DNA from: Cylindrodendrum hubeiense
Taxonomy: Eukaryota > Ascomycota > Sordariomycetes > Hypocreales > Nectriaceae
NCBI GenBank assembly: GCA_014621425.1
Contig: JAANBB010000219.1
Location: forward strand, 1 to 64,000
Direction of reading: 5' to 3'
DNA length: 64,000 nt
The position numbers and the translations under genes are program-made. The notes below the pieces were generated by a model, which made no database searches, was not told where the DNA came from, and saw only the letters and a program-made list of their open reading frames with translations. Shown here piece after piece: positions 1 to 13,025 of the stretch. How positions within the stretch are numbered: position 1 is the first letter of the stretch; each line of letters starts with the position of its first letter.

Positions 1-664
1 CAAAGGTCCACATGCTCCGGGGCTTGCCGCTGCCGTCGTTGGGCATCAGGTCCCGATGGTCGTAGCGCGCCTGGAGGGCGTCCAGCGGCGCCGCCAGGAC
101 GCTCTGCAGGCCGCCGGCGAGGAAGCCAGCTGTGAAGGTGTGGGCGGGCTGCGGCGGCGGGTACACCCGCTTGCGCGCCTGGCCGCTCTCTTCGTGCAGG
201 CGGCCGAGGATCTGGAGGTAGCTGGTGTATAGGACTGCGCCGACTCCGACGTTGGCGATAAGTGGAGGGAGGATTTGGTGAGGTACGATGCCCCATCCTT
301 GATGCCTGATAGCCGATGTCAAGACTCCGGGGGTAGTGCTTCTCGCCAACAGCCAGGCTTGGCGAAAGAACAGAGTAAGCCGCGATGCCGAGGTATCAGC
401 GGCGACGGCCTTGAGCAGAATCTTGGTCTGCGTCTGGTGAACAATCCGGGCATAGGCGAGATAGTCCACGCGGGTGCGGAAGAAGGCCTTGGCCGGGGCG
501 CGGAAGTAGAAGGCGACGACCTGGGCGCTCAAGGCGCGGACGCCGGCAGCCGAGGCGGCGGTAGCGGCATTGCTGCGGGGGTCGCGGCCCGGGAGCCCGT
601 CGGCCGGCAGCACCGGGAGGACGCCGGTCTGGGAGTCCGGGGCGTCATTGCGACGTAGGGACAT
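1..664 (-). CDS. Mitochondrial carrier-like protein, 5' part (cut by window edge)
   Basis: The reading frame is open from the ATG at 664 down to the window edge (about 221 codons), so only the N-terminal part is present. An in-frame stop at 677-679 supports this start. The chain has an arginine- and alanine-rich N-terminus, then a stretch with YFRAPAKAFFRTRVDYLAYA. Further on come a hydrophobic helix (residues about 135-155) and a glycine-rich helix ending in SVLAAPLDALQAR, which resembles the PX[DE]XX[KR] signature of the mitochondrial carrier family, with Gln at the usual basic position. Members are six-helix inner-membrane transporters; the substrate cannot be read from this fragment. The gene could also be a carrier-like protein without transport activity. 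Confidence 0.7.
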   Translation of the reverse strand, partial: MSLRRNDAPDSQTGVLPVLPADGLPGRDPRSNAATAASAAGVRALSAQVVAFYFRAPAKAFFRTRVDYLAYARIVHQTQTKILLKAVAADTSASRLTLFFRQAWLLARSTTPGVLTSAIRHQGWGIVPHQILPPLIANVGVGAVLYTSYLQILGRLHEESGQARKRVYPPPQPAHTFTAGFLAGGLQSVLAAPLDALQARYDHRDLMPNDGSGKPRSMWTF

Positions 665-1751
665 GGCGTTGGCGACTCATCGTGGAACGACGTCGGGTTC
701 TCGGGCGTGAGAAAGCGATTGCGACGTTAAAGCGCTGCGGCGAGGTCGATGACAGGGTGACTAAGCGAGTCTGGGCCAATGAGGAGTTGTGGATCTTCCA
801 TGCGCCTGGGTTAAAGATCCGGACCAAGATCAGGACGTGGATTTGGATCCAGGGTGGCCCGTGCTGACTAACCCCGTTGGTTGTGCCTGAGCGAGTATGC
901 CCGTCGCGACCCTAGGCAAGTATTATATCTTGGAATCAATAATCATTATTTTGGGATTCAAATACAGATACGATGATGGGCATGGCCATTAGAACGATGC
1001 TCTGATAGAGTATAGGGAAATCCAAAGGGACTAGGCCAAGAGTATATAATAGGGAAATATAGTAGAATGAAAGGCAGATCCGCGTCTTTGTTCTGGAGCT
1101 CAACTTGAAAGTCCTAGACCGAATTCCCCCGCAGCTGCTCCAGCCCGAAGAACGAAGGAGGTGACAGACATGGATACGTCTGTTTGCAGAAGCCCGTGAG
1201 ATAGGGAAATTGTCATGGAAATCGAGAAGCCAGAGTTACCATAGGGTAGCAGTAAGGCACACAAAGAGGATGATGTTGGAGAAAGAAAAGATAATATTAA
1301 CAGAAATCGCAGGCTTGACTCTCCAGGTACCGAGTTGATGGACTGTGAGTACTTGTGGCTGTTTGTCAACCGTCTGCCTTAGGCTTTGCGTGATTCGCTG
1401 AAATGAAGCACAATTGACGTAGCACAGTTGGTCACGCATTGGAACCCAAAGACATTGAACCTCTGATTCATATACTTTAACTCAAACACTGTTGTCTTTG
1501 CCTTGCGTATCCCATTTTGGTGTACCAAAGGCATTACCAACTCCAGAATCGCTCTATTGGACCACCAAAGCTGGGTGGTTGACTCTCAGCCCATTACTCT
1601 TGTTTCACCTTCTTCATCCCGGTTCGCATCGCGTCTACAGCATCTTCCACCGTTCTCCCTCTGTTTCTTTCCTCCGTCTGCTCCAGACCAAGTTCGGTGT
1701 CCTCGGCGACAACACGATAGACTTCGGCAACTTCGTCAAATCTGTGAGAGC
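665..1751. other. Intergenic, no gene seen
   Basis: This holds the upstream region of the carrier-like gene and the 3' flank of the dehydrogenase-like gene. Short open frames on both strands have no recognisable family and no convincing starts. An AT-rich stretch lies at about 915-1060. Confidence 0.5.
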
Positions 1752-2729
1752 TTAGTTAATTCTGCAACCTCCCGCTGTCAATTCTTGTTTGGAAGGGATG
1801 CCATACATTCCCTTGTTGAATCCACCATTCTCGTGCATTGTGGCCGCAATCTGTTGCATCTCATATACCCATCGGTACGCCTTGGGAGGCATGCTCGTTA
1901 CTCCTCTATCGGCAATAGCCAGACCTTGGGGGTTGTGTGTCTTCATTTGTTCACGCAACTCAGGTAGAACACCAAGCGAATCTGCCGTGACAAAAGACTC
2001 GATGGCGAGAGCAATGAATCCCTTGGTCATACTCGCGAAACACATTTTAAGACCCGAAGCGCCACCTATTTTCGGAGAAACGTGTTTTATGTTGAGTTGC
2101 TGGGTCAGATCCTCGTAGGGTAGCCTGGTCGGTCCAGAGATAACCAGGGATGGACACTTCCAGCCTGTAGGCGAGTCAGCCTTTGGGGACGGAGGTCCTC
2201 CGATGATTCCACCATCAATGAGGACAATACTCTCATTGCCCTGAAACAAGGTTTCCACTTCGGTCGATAATCCTGGGGATATAGCGTTCAGCTCTAAATA
2301 GAACAGAGGTTGTTCTCGCCCATGTGATACAGCGTCGAGCACACGCTTTGCGGTAGCCAGCGCATCTCGCGGCGGGACAATCGAAAGTATGCAGTCGGAC
2401 TGATTGGCAAACTCGTTGACAGAAGATAAGAGCTCTACACTGCTAGATCGAGCTCTCTCGCGAGTCCGCTCACTAAATGCCCAATCGTAGTTAGTGCCTT
2501 CCTAGCATCATGTGTTTCTGAAATATCGTCGCATCAGATAGATATGACAGATGTCTCCCATGCCGGCTGCAACCGAGGAGCATATTCAGTCGTGCATTCG
2601 GGCAACTTGCCTTCTATCCTCTGCATAAGTGACGACTCTATATCCTTGGCTGATCAGGAGCTTGGCGATGCCAAGTCCCATGTCGCCAATCGACAAGATA
2701 CCAATAACAGGCTGAGCTTTTTGACTCAT
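1752..2729 (-). CDS. NAD(P)-binding 6-phosphogluconate dehydrogenase-like protein (DUF1932 type)
   Basis: Two exons, 2729-2611 and 2472-1752, give 279 aa. Residues about 7-35 form a Rossmann N-terminus (IGILSIGDMGLGIAKLL) typical of the 3-hydroxyisobutyrate/6-phosphogluconate dehydrogenase superfamily. The middle reads ILSIVPPRDA and FYLELNAISP. The C-terminal half (LIDGGIIGGPP, then GLKMCFASMTKG) matches the DUF1932 helical domain, with the lysine of the KMCFAS-type stretch at the usual catalytic position. The intron starts with GC rather than GT (AG|GCAAGT...TTTAG|T) and has a CTAAC branch site; this junction restores the expected ..DRSERTRERA.. reading. An upstream in-frame ATG at 2843 would add 38 unlikely residues. 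The substrate is unknown; a beta-hydroxyacid is the family expectation. Confidence 0.8.
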
Positions 2730-3029
2730 GGTTACTCGTAATTGTCTGGTTGACAGCTGTTTATCATTGGACGGTTGTTCCAATACCTGAAAATGCCGCA
2801 ACATACCTAGCGAGTTGTATGTGAAAATCAGCTGGAAACCCAAGGTTTCTTCAAAGATACTATAGATTAAATCGTCGAGTGATTATTCGAGCCTTGATGA
2901 GGGTTTAGTTCTGAACTGTGGAGGTAATATAGCTGCGGATTATTGTGGATGTGAACGTGGATACCTTGGGTAGTTGACATCCTCCACATATGCATTTGGT
3001 TGGACCAGTCATCGAGATTTGTCATCTGG

Positions 3030-3222
3030 GTCAATGATGCGGGAAGCCCGATCCCGAGCTTCAAGCTCGAGGTCGGGCCTGAGGCATTAGGCCTTGTGCG
3101 GTCACGTGGGCCGGGACCCTTACGGTCCCGAGCCCACGACCGCAGAGATAGAAAGACAACCTTCTTTCTTACATTCTGAATACCCTTACATTGTGACCCT
3201 CGTGTTTTAACGCATCAGTCAA
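3030..3222 (-). repeat. Solo LTR (183 bp) with 5-bp target duplication
   Basis: The LTR spans 3035-3217, begins TGATGCG and ends CGCATCA, and is flanked by identical GTCAA copies (3030-3034 and 3218-3222). It is the reverse complement of the LTRs at 5180-5362 and 12843-13025, with the same length. It keeps CpA/TpG sites that are TpA in the other copies, so it is less RIP-damaged. Internal inverted repeats (GGGACC..GGTCCC, and AGCTTcAAGCT nested in CCCGA..TCGGG) predict hairpins. A solo LTR is the usual product of recombination between the two LTRs of a complete element. Confidence 0.9.
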
Positions 3223-3445
3223 CATGACGGAATTCCCGACAGCTAAGTTGTCATTCTCCGCACAGCGATGTGCCTCTTTTCCCGCATCAGCTATCGGGGG
3301 TATTTCATTTCAACTCATTCGTTGCTTACCTTACGCTTAGGCGCGCAATTGCCCCGCTGATGACGATGAGATCTTATGACACCGACTAAAAAGGAGTCTC
3401 CTTGCAATAGTTTAAATACTGCTTAGTATTATTGGTAGCTTGTAT

Positions 3446-5179
3446 TTAAATACTATTAAATAACTTCGAAAGTGCGTGGTCAATAGTCGCGATTTTCTCG
3501 TCTTCACTACCTTCGTCTTCATCTTCGGTTTCCCACACACTCTCAGCACTGTCCTCTTCGTCTGTCTCCCACACGCTCTCTTCCTCATCGTGTATCTGCC
3601 ACACTCCCTCTTCCCTATCTTCCTCATTGTCCTCATTGTCCTCATTCTCTTCATATCTACTTCTATCACCAAGGTTCATCCCGATACTCAAACACCGTTC
3701 GTGCTGCAGTGCTTCTGCTAGAATAGGATTCAAGGCACTCCACCACCGGTACATAGTTCCATTCCGGACATGTTTTCCTTGGCGGCGAAACTGGATGAAG
3801 TGTTTCACAACAATATCAAGCAACGACTCAAGTTTTCGCTCGTTCCATCTGGCTGACAGGGCGAATTCCCTCTTCGGAACCAATCGGGCATAGTGATTAG
3901 CTTGCAGTAAATCCCGCACGTTCCTTTCAGCTGAAATAATGACTTCCCCCTTCGGAACCAATCGGGCAGGATGCTTAACTGCGAAGGCTCGGCAGCAGGT
4001 ATGGGTCATTCCCAGGCGATCAAAGAGCTCCAGTCTGACAGCTTCAGTTTCATATAGGTCTATTTGGTCTGGAGTTGCGGAGTTGATGTCTAAGAAGACC
4101 GAAAGCAACTTGTCCAAGTCATGTTGGCTGCTTTCTGCGCATACAACATGATGCTCAGTGCGGTTCGGCATCTTGTCACATCTTAAAAGCCAGCGTAGAG
4201 GCAGACATCCTGACGATGAACAAGCACAATAACAGCTGTCAGTCTCGGTCAGTAAGTCTGTGTGCTGCGAGACAAGCCGTGCTATCTTCCTCAGCTGGAT
4301 GTTTGCTGCGCACTGAACACGGATGTGGACTGCGATCCAGTGCATGAGTGATGGTCGAATATCCAGCTTGTGGAAAACGGGAGATCCGCCTCGTTCGAGA
4401 AACCATACAATTACATCACATACATCCCCGGTGTTTCTCCTTGGAGCTGCATCGTATGGGTTGTTTGCGATGATTCGTAGTGGTGTCCACATGTAGTCGG
4501 TAGGAGCGTCTATGTTTGTAAATCCAGCAGTATATAGCTCGTCCAAAAGTTCAAGCCTAATTGGATCATGCGAATTCTGTAAGAACCAAAATTCAGCAAA
4601 GCAAGCATAGATATTAGGCTTGCTAGATGAATTAACGTAAAAGTCCCTGAGTTGATCGACGACACATCTGTGTATTCTGCTGCTCTTACTAACGGCTGCT
4701 TCAAGGAACCAATTCGGTCCGGGGGCCTCAGAATGATCCAGAAGATTGGATTTGTTCAGTAGCGATTCCCTTGCCAACAAAAAGAGGGTTACGGCTTCAG
4801 CATCGCAATGGTACACGGCGAGTTGGATGGCGTGTGTGGGATCGTGGCCAGCGCGCAGAAGTGCTTGGACTCCATCAGTCCACCCCAAAGCACATTCCAG
4901 AGGACATAAGGCGTAGTAGTTGTCATCTTCAGACTCGATTTCGGCGCATTTTTCTCTGTCTATTTGTTGAAGTATGCAGTTAACCTTCTTGATATCTCGT
5001 TGTAAAACAGCCCAGAGCAAGCCCTTGAATGTGTTCACTGAACATATATTAGTCAACACTGAAATTGTAGTATACTCCATCACGGAAGTCATATACACAT
5101 ACTTGGGATCAATTCAGGATAACGTTGGAAAAGTTTTAACGTCTGGTCTCGGTTAAACACCCTGCTGGATCTGACGTTA
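3446..5179 (-). pseudogene. 3' part of a split PigL_N/ankyrin-type gene
   Basis: This is the downstream part of a gene interrupted by the retroelement. It has the end of the interrupted exon (5174-5103), an intron with GTATGT donor and TTCAG acceptor, and a last exon 5037-3446. That exon encodes about 530 residues with ankyrin-like units (PLECALGWTDGVQALLRAGHDP and similar). A cysteine-rich segment CYCACSSSGCLP, seen in large fungal ankyrin proteins, follows, and the tail is a strongly acidic repeat (EENEDNEDNEED; VWETDEED). The frame runs without a stop from the LTR boundary into the last exon. Joined to 13026-13390 after removing the element and one target copy it stays in frame. On its own it has no proper start, so a stable product is unlikely unless transcription begins in the LTR. 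Confidence 0.8.
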
Positions 5180-5362
5180 TGATGCGTTAAAACGCGAGGG
5201 TCATAATATGAGGGTATTCAGAATATAAGAAAGAAGGTTGTTTTTCTATCTCTGTGATCGTGGGCTCGGGACTGTAAGGGTCCCGGCCTACGTGATCGCA
5301 TAAGGCCTGATACCTCAGGCCCGACCTCGAGCTTGAAGCTCGGGATCGGGCTTCCTGTATTA
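5180..5362 (+). repeat. Left LTR
   Basis: 183 bp, starting TGATGCG. Its end reads TGTATTA where the right LTR has CGCATCA: three C-to-T changes, consistent with RIP. All differences that I counted from the right LTR (about eleven) are transitions. The ORF of the interrupted host gene reads into its outer edge. Confidence 0.92.
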
Positions 5363-8300
5363 TATCCCCGGTTTTTAAAGGAGGTTATTACTATCCTTAG
5401 TGATCCCCATTAGTAATACCTTTTAATTTGTTATTCTTTCCTTTTTCCTTCTATCCTTTATATTCTTATATTAATTATTTGATTATATAGTTATATAGAG
5501 CTCTTGAGGGCTATTTCTTTATCCTTTATGATGTCTATTATGGTCTTTTGTCTTCTTTGAAGGTTATTGGGTTAGTTATCTTAAAGTTAGTAATAATTTT
5601 CTTATTAATATCCTTAACTTGGATCTAGTTATTATATTCTAGGCCCTATCCCTTTTATTATATCTAGAAGCCCTTGAAAGGTATAGTCTTTCTTCTAAGC
5701 TAATAGACTTATCACTATAAGATCTAATCTATAATATATTACTTACTATCTTTCTCTACGGGGCCTGACTTATTAGAGTAAAAGATATTAGTGTAAATGA
5801 GTTAGAGTTATTAATAGGATATTATAGGATATATCCTCTAAGTGGGGGATAGCTCGAGCTCAGTGATAAGATCTCTGATTATTTATTTAATTATAAAAGG
5901 GCCAGTATATTATTAAGATAGTTTTTTTACTAGCTTTCTAGGGAGATAATATTTATTATAAAGTTATAGATATATCTTATCCCTGACCTTGAGTTAAATA
6001 GGGTAGTATTTTATATTATATTATCTCTTTATCTTAATAACTGTAAAGTTTATTACTAATTATATCTTCTTTTATATAGTCTTGTAAAGAAAGGGTAGAT
6101 TAGTAATTTCTTTATTATCTAATTAGAATAATTTTAAGGGCTTATAGAAATTAATATTATAGATAAATTTATAAGTAAATATATAAGTTCTGATATTATA
6201 GGTATTATTAAGATTCTATTATAAGACTAGAAGGATCTAGATCTAATTAATATTAGGGCTTTTTATATAATAGAATTATAATATAATCTTAATAGTCTAA
6301 TTTCTCTATTTAGAGAGACTATTAGTCTAAGGGTAATATACTATAATTATTATAAGTTTAATATTAAAAAGATTCTAGAGGGTTTTCTAGAAAGGAAATA
6401 TAAACTTAAAGTTATAATCTAAGATAATAACCTTTAATATATTTTAGTCTAATAGTATAAGTTATTAAGTGAGGATTATAGTCTAATAGGTTATTAAATA
6501 AATAAAATATCCTAGAATTAGAAAGTATTATTTACTTATTATATATATAATTATTATAAGGGTATTAAAAGTCTTAAAGTCCTTAAGAGTTTACAGAGAA
6601 CTTACTAATAAAATAGGTAATAAGCTAATAATAAAGTTAATTGTGATAGTATATATAGGGTATTTTGGGGGTTAAATAGCTTAGTAATTACTAATATGGG
6701 ATTACCTATTAGTCTAACTTAAATAATAGGTCTAATAGCTATAAATATACTTTCTAATAGTATAAGTAAGATTATAAATATAGAGATCTAAGAGCTCTTT
6801 TATTATTCTTTTAGTTCTAAAGTGATATTAGTTATTATAAGCTATCTTAAGGATCTTAGACTTTAGATTATATAATATATAGAAATAAATATAATTATTA
6901 ATATTCTAGTAATAGAATAGTCTATCTCAGAGGGTAAAGGGTATCCTGGGCTTAAAGGTATTTATAATATCCTTAGCAATTAGTTAGGCTATTAATATAA
7001 AGTCTTTACCTAGGATTATAATAATAATCTTTAAGAACTTTATATTAATTATATAGTCTTATTAGAATTAGGTTTTTATCTCTTCTACTATTAGAACTTT
7101 TAAGACTATTAATATATTATTAAGGACTATATAATTAGACTTTAAATAATAAGAGTTAATATTAGTCTTGAGGACTATAAGGTAGCTAAGAATATTAGAG
7201 ATAAAGTTCTTCTTATCTAGTAAGTAAAAGATTTTAAGGTTATATTTAGAAAGATAGATAGAGATTATAATTAGTTATTAGTTTATTTAGTTAGTATTTA
7301 AGATCTTGAGGGAGGTTTTCTTAATAATCTATTTAGTAATAGAATAATCTGTTAGTATAATTATAAGTAGTTTTATAGATTAAAGGGATATATATAATCT
7401 CTTTATAATTTATATAAGATAGATAACTTTAAGCTCTATCAGTCTATATTACTATTCTATTAATATAAATATATAACTAAGAAAGTATATAGGATAAATA
7501 GCTATAGTTAAGATATATGTTCCTGGCTTCTAGATATAAATATTATAAAGGTAAAATAAGACAGTTCTAAAGTCCCTCTTAAAATTTATATTAATTTATA
7601 GAAAGAGCTCCTTCTAAGAGTCTAAATAGTTTAGTATTTAATCTAAGATAATCTCTTCTTATAGGATAGTAAAGATAATCTTCTTATCTTATAATAATTC
7701 GTAATAGGTTATATAAATATAGGCTTTATAATAATTAGGATTTCTATTAATAATTTTACTTTCTTTCTAGTTTTTAGTTAGAAGAGTAACCTTCTACTTC
7801 TATAATAACTTAATAAGTTATATATAATAGGGAATAAGATATCTAATATATCCTATAGCTCTGATATATTATTTGAAATTAATAAGCTAATAAGGGAATT
7901 CAAGTTAGATGAAAGTGATTATCTATTTTTCTATTATATTTAGCCTAAAGGTATTAACACGGAAATCAAGGAACTAGATATTAAAATATCCAATCTAACT
8001 TTTCTTAGGGGAAATCATAAGATTCTAGACTTAGAAGAGACTAAATAGGGTTTTTAAATACTTTAGATATTATTCTATAATCTCAGAAAAGATTATAATA
8101 TTATTAATAAAGATATAACTATAATTCCTATAAGGACAGAATAGCTTATTTATATATCTTTATATATAGATAGGGGAATTGTAAAAGCTTATTAGGATTA
8201 TAATTAATCTTTCTAAGCCTTAATAATTTGTTATTATAAAGTGATCTTAATATTTGAGCTTTATACTAAACTAAAAGAAGAAAGATAAGATATTAATAAT

Positions 8301-11300
8301 TATAATATATTGGGCTCCGCGAAGGGCTTAGATAATATCTTTCTATTAAGATAGAGGATAGTTATTAGGAATAATGATTTTATTGAGAATTTTAAGATTA
8401 ATAACTAAGTGGTCCTTAAGCTTATCTTTGATTATATATTAGATTATAAAGATAAGAATGGTAAAGGGTATAGGTCTCTTAACCTATTTAAGGTAGTCTT
8501 ATTAGTAAAGAAAGTTAAATTACCTATTAATAAACTTATAATCTTAAAGACTATTAAGATAGGATCTCTATAATATATAATACTTATATTAATTATTAAT
8601 AAGAGGGATTTAAAGTTTTTTATTAGGAGGGATCTTGATAAGACCTATATTAATTCACAATTTTATATAATAGGTAATAAATCAGGTAATTATCTTAGAG
8701 AAGGTAGGATCTTTAGTATATATATAAATACCTTTATTAGTAATAATCTTAGATAGATTTAGTGTCCTCTATATATAGGTTTAATAGGGAATTTATAAGG
8801 TCTTAGGAGAAAGTTTAATTAGGAGTTTAGTCAGGGTCTTGGATAATAAGAACTTTCTTAAGGGATTGTTATTATAAGTAAGGAAAGCTATAATCATAGA
8901 GATAGCCTTATAATGTTATTTCTATAATAAATTAGCTTTCTATTAGTCTTTAAAGATAATATTATTTAGTAAGGCTACTAGCTAGGCTTTCTAGGGAACT
9001 TAGTTAATTCTATAGGATCTGAAAATAATAATCTTAATTTCTCTTATAAGATTAAACTCTTATATTATTAAGGGTAGAGAGAGAGTGGTATTTACTATAA
9101 GAGCTATTAAGGAAGTTATTAAGAGATCTATAATTATAATCAGGGCTAGAATCATAACCATAATTAGAATAGTTAGGGTTATAGTCTAGGTTAATATAAA
9201 ATAGCTCTTATCTTTATATTTGAGGATATTTCTAATCTTTTACTTCTAGTAAAGTTTAATGTCTTTTTTTGTGTTATTTATAAAGACTATAATAGGAAAG
9301 GCTTTATGATTAATTATAATATATATTACTAAGGATATTAAAATATAGAAGGTAAAGCTATAATTTTTGGGGAGTTCCTTTTAGATTATAGTAATAGTTA
9401 GGGTTTGTTTTGCAGGTATAATAATAGCTTTGAGGATACTGATATAGTGGTTAATATATTTTTAAGAGTAAGAGATATTAAAGGGGATATAGAAGTTATT
9501 AAGAATACTATACTAAATCTATCTCTCTATAATAAGGATATTATATTTATAGGGATTAAGGAAGCTATTATCAAGTAGGGCTACTATCTCTAGTTTATTC
9601 TGAATCTAAATAGATATAGTGAATTTAATAATATTGGCCTTTATACTATTAATATAGAGGCCTTTAATATAGAAGGTAAAGATAATTTACTTATTAGTAT
9701 GTTTCTAGTTATTAATACTCTTAATAATAATGGGATCTCTTTTCTTGATAGTATGCTTAAGGGTTTGAAGTTAGTCTTAATTAATTATAGGGTGGTTATA
9801 GTCTGAGTTATTATAGATTTCCACAGAATAAGAATTAATTATCTAAGTCTTAGCTTTTAAGTATAGATAAGTGTAATTATTATTTTAACTATAGGACTAA
9901 GATTCTAGGAAGGTCTTTAGAATAGTTTAGGTTATATAGGTTAGTATAGTTAGGATTAAGGCTATTTTTATTATAGTTAGGTTATTATTATAGGTTTTGA
10001 GATAATAGAAGAGATAATTATAACTTGGAAAGATCTCCTTATAATACTTATATTATGAGGGTCTTACTAGATAGTGAGGCTTATTTCTAGCTATCTGTTA
10101 GGGTAAGATATAGTAGTTAGTGAGGTTATATTTCTCTAAGATTATTTCTGAGGGGAAAGAGTGTTAGTAGGTCTTATAGGTGAAGCTAGGGTTGGTAGGA
10201 AGGTTAGAGATCGATCTGGTTATGATTATAATATAGGCCTATTAGGATTTTACTAAGAAGATTAAAGAATTTAATAGAGAGGTCTTATTCTTATTATTAG
10301 TATTAGAGGTAATAGGGTTCTGGTTAGTTTTAGATTTAAGTTTAGATTTAGTTATTTAATATTTCTTTTTAAAGGTAATTTTCTTTGGGTTATTATAGTA
10401 ATTATAGTTATGATAGTTATCTTGGGGTTTATTTTGATAGTGGTTATTATTATTATTATCTTAAGTTTTGTGGTTATCTTGGAAAGGATAGTTATAATTA
10501 TCCTATTAGTTATCATGGTTATAGTTATTATAGTGATCTCGGAGTCAGTTCTGAGGTTAGTTCTCATATTAATTATAATTATAATTCTATCTATTAGGGT
10601 AGTCACGGTCTTATTAGGTAGAAAAGTAATTATCTTAGTATTCTTATTATTATCAGGCTATCTCCATAATCACTAATTAAAGGTCTTTATATTCCTAGAT
10701 AAAATCAGATAATCTATCTTTTAATCTTAATATTTTAAGGAGGTAAGAGATCTTATAGTTAATCTATAGGTAGATTACCTAGATAATAAATCTTTCCTCT
10801 ATAATATTAAGTTATTTAATATATACTATTTTATACTAGACCTATTATATAAAACTAATATTATTATTAATAAGATTAAAGGTATACCTTTTAATATGGA
10901 GGTTAGCTATAATTTTAATATTTAGGTATTTAAAATGAGTTATTAACTTCTTATAGAACTTATAGATAGGAATATTAAGAAGTCTATTATACTAACCTAT
11001 ATTGAGTTTACCTATAAACTATCCCTGAACTCTATCTCTAAGTATAGAGATATAATAATCTTGGAGGGAATTCTTATTATAATGTTTAAAGACTTAGAGA
11101 TACTTGTAGAAGAGATATATATTAGTATAAATCTATTTATCCTAGCTAATAATCAGTCCTGTTTTCTTGGGGTCCCTATAATCTAGATTAAAGGTATTAA
11201 TAGTCTCCTTCTTAACTCTCTTCTAAGAGTTATTTCTAGCTATGGATAAGATATAGGATTGATCTTATTAGACTTAATAAAGGGTATTAGTGATTATCTT

Positions 11301-12842
11301 ACTATTACTTGAAGAGTTATTAGGAAATGAGTTATGGTAAGGTATAGAGCTATACTAGCTTCTTTATAAGGGTAATAGATTAGAATTCGGGATAGTCTTA
11401 TAGCTTTAAACTGGACTCTAAGAATTAGGTAGTTTAGGAATATTATCTTTGTGTTCTGGGGGACCTCTTATAGTAATGAGTTTAATATTAGTAGATTTAT
11501 TAGGTAAATTAAAATTAAATTACTTTATAATAGTCTTCTACTATTAACTAAGATAGTCCAGGTTAATAGTCCTAGTATAAGATAATCTGAGGAGGTCTTA
11601 TATATAGTTATCTTAGGTAATGAACTTTAAAATAAAATATTAAAGATTATAAATAATATTATTATCTTAAAGGATTAGTATTTTAAGGATCTCTTAAATA
11701 GGAGTCTTACTTAGAAGATAGGAATAATAAAGATCCTATCTAAGAGCCTTAATATTATGCGGATCCTTAAACTATCTAATTATAATTTATTTATTAAGGT
11801 TCTTAATATTTTAAGGGTTTACTAAGAAATACTTATATTATATTATTATATATATAGGGTCAAGTAATTTATTATTATCTAAGATATAAAAATAGGTTAT
11901 TATAATTCTAGGAACTATAATAGCCTTATATACTTAAATTATAGAAATATTATTACCTTTAGAGATATTATAGATCTATTATTAGTTTAGTATAATAATA
12001 TAGGATCTTAGATAAGTTATAATTATTATAATAAGTTAATTAAGGGATATTTATTCAAGGAGTTATAATATTATTCTGATTTTAATTAGCTAGGAGAATT
12101 AAATTTCCTCTATTCCTGAGATAGGGTTAACTATCTATTATTCTATTTTTATATATTTATAATATATAATCCTTAATATAATTCTAGGGGACTTAATTAT
12201 AATCTATAATATTTAGAAATTCTAAGTTTAATTAAGTTAAGTGATAAAAAGAGCTAAAATTAACTCTATTTTTACTAATTAGGGTAAAAGGAAATAATTA
12301 ATATTAATATTAATTATAATTATAGGATTTTAAGTTAAGTGAGATAGTATTAAGGCTCTCATAGCTAATTAATAATAGAATAAGATATAAAGGTTAATAG
12401 TATAGTCTATATACAGGGATTATAGTAAGATTATAGGTTCAAATTTATTTAATTTCCTTTTTTTGTTTTTTTCTTATAGGAGTTTAATTAATACTAGTAT
12501 CTATAATAGACTAGTTTAGGAGATAAAATTAATATTTAATATAATAATAGTCTATAAAATAGGAAAGAAGGGTATTTTTAAGCGCGCTTTTTTAAGGGAT
12601 ATTATACTTTAGTATAATTATTATCTAAGGGTAATAGTATAAGGGGGATGTGGAGTAGGCTATAGCTTTAGTATTATTATAAAGGTTAGGATTCGGGGAG
12701 AAACTAATTGTATTACTAAGGATTACGTGATTATAATTAGTTAGCCCGAAATTAGGGGACCTAGTTAATTAGCTTTGGTTATAATACTATCAAAGTGAAT
12801 TATAGGCTAATTAACTGTATAATAGCTATAATTACTACTATT

Positions 12843-13025
12843 TAATGTGTTAAAACGCGAGGGTCATAATATGAGGGTATTCAGAATATAAGAAAGAAGG
12901 TTGTTTTTCTATCTCTGTGGTCATGGGCTCGGGATTGTAAGGGTCCTGGCCCACGTGATCGCACAAGGCCTGATACCTCAGGCCCGACCTCGAGCTTGAA
13001 GCTCGGGATCGGGCTTCCCGCATCA
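12843..13025 (+). repeat. Right LTR
   Basis: 183 bp. It starts TAATGTG, the mutated form of TGATGCG, and ends with intact CGCATCA. It is aligned with the left LTR without gaps. The host gene's upstream exon resumes directly beyond the target copy at 13026-13030. Confidence 0.92.

Noticed and set aside
1492..1967. Two overlapping plus-strand frames downstream of the dehydrogenase-like gene
   Set aside because: Partly antisense to the gene, no conserved motif, codon use unconvincing.
10060..10110. LLDSEAYF-like stretch resembling an aspartic protease DSGA site
   Set aside because: Frame around it is not consistent with flanking frames and no partner motif was found; too weak after RIP.
10470..10530. 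CGYLGKDSYNYP reading like a damaged zinc knuckle
   Set aside because: The spacing fits only partly and the first Cys is missing even when RIP changes are allowed for.
10352..10676. Overlapping Tyr/Ser- or Ile/Thr-rich open frames on both strands
   Set aside because: They lie in the RIP-mutated interior, where loss of CA/TG leaves low-complexity TA-rich sequence; the residue bias is a by-product.
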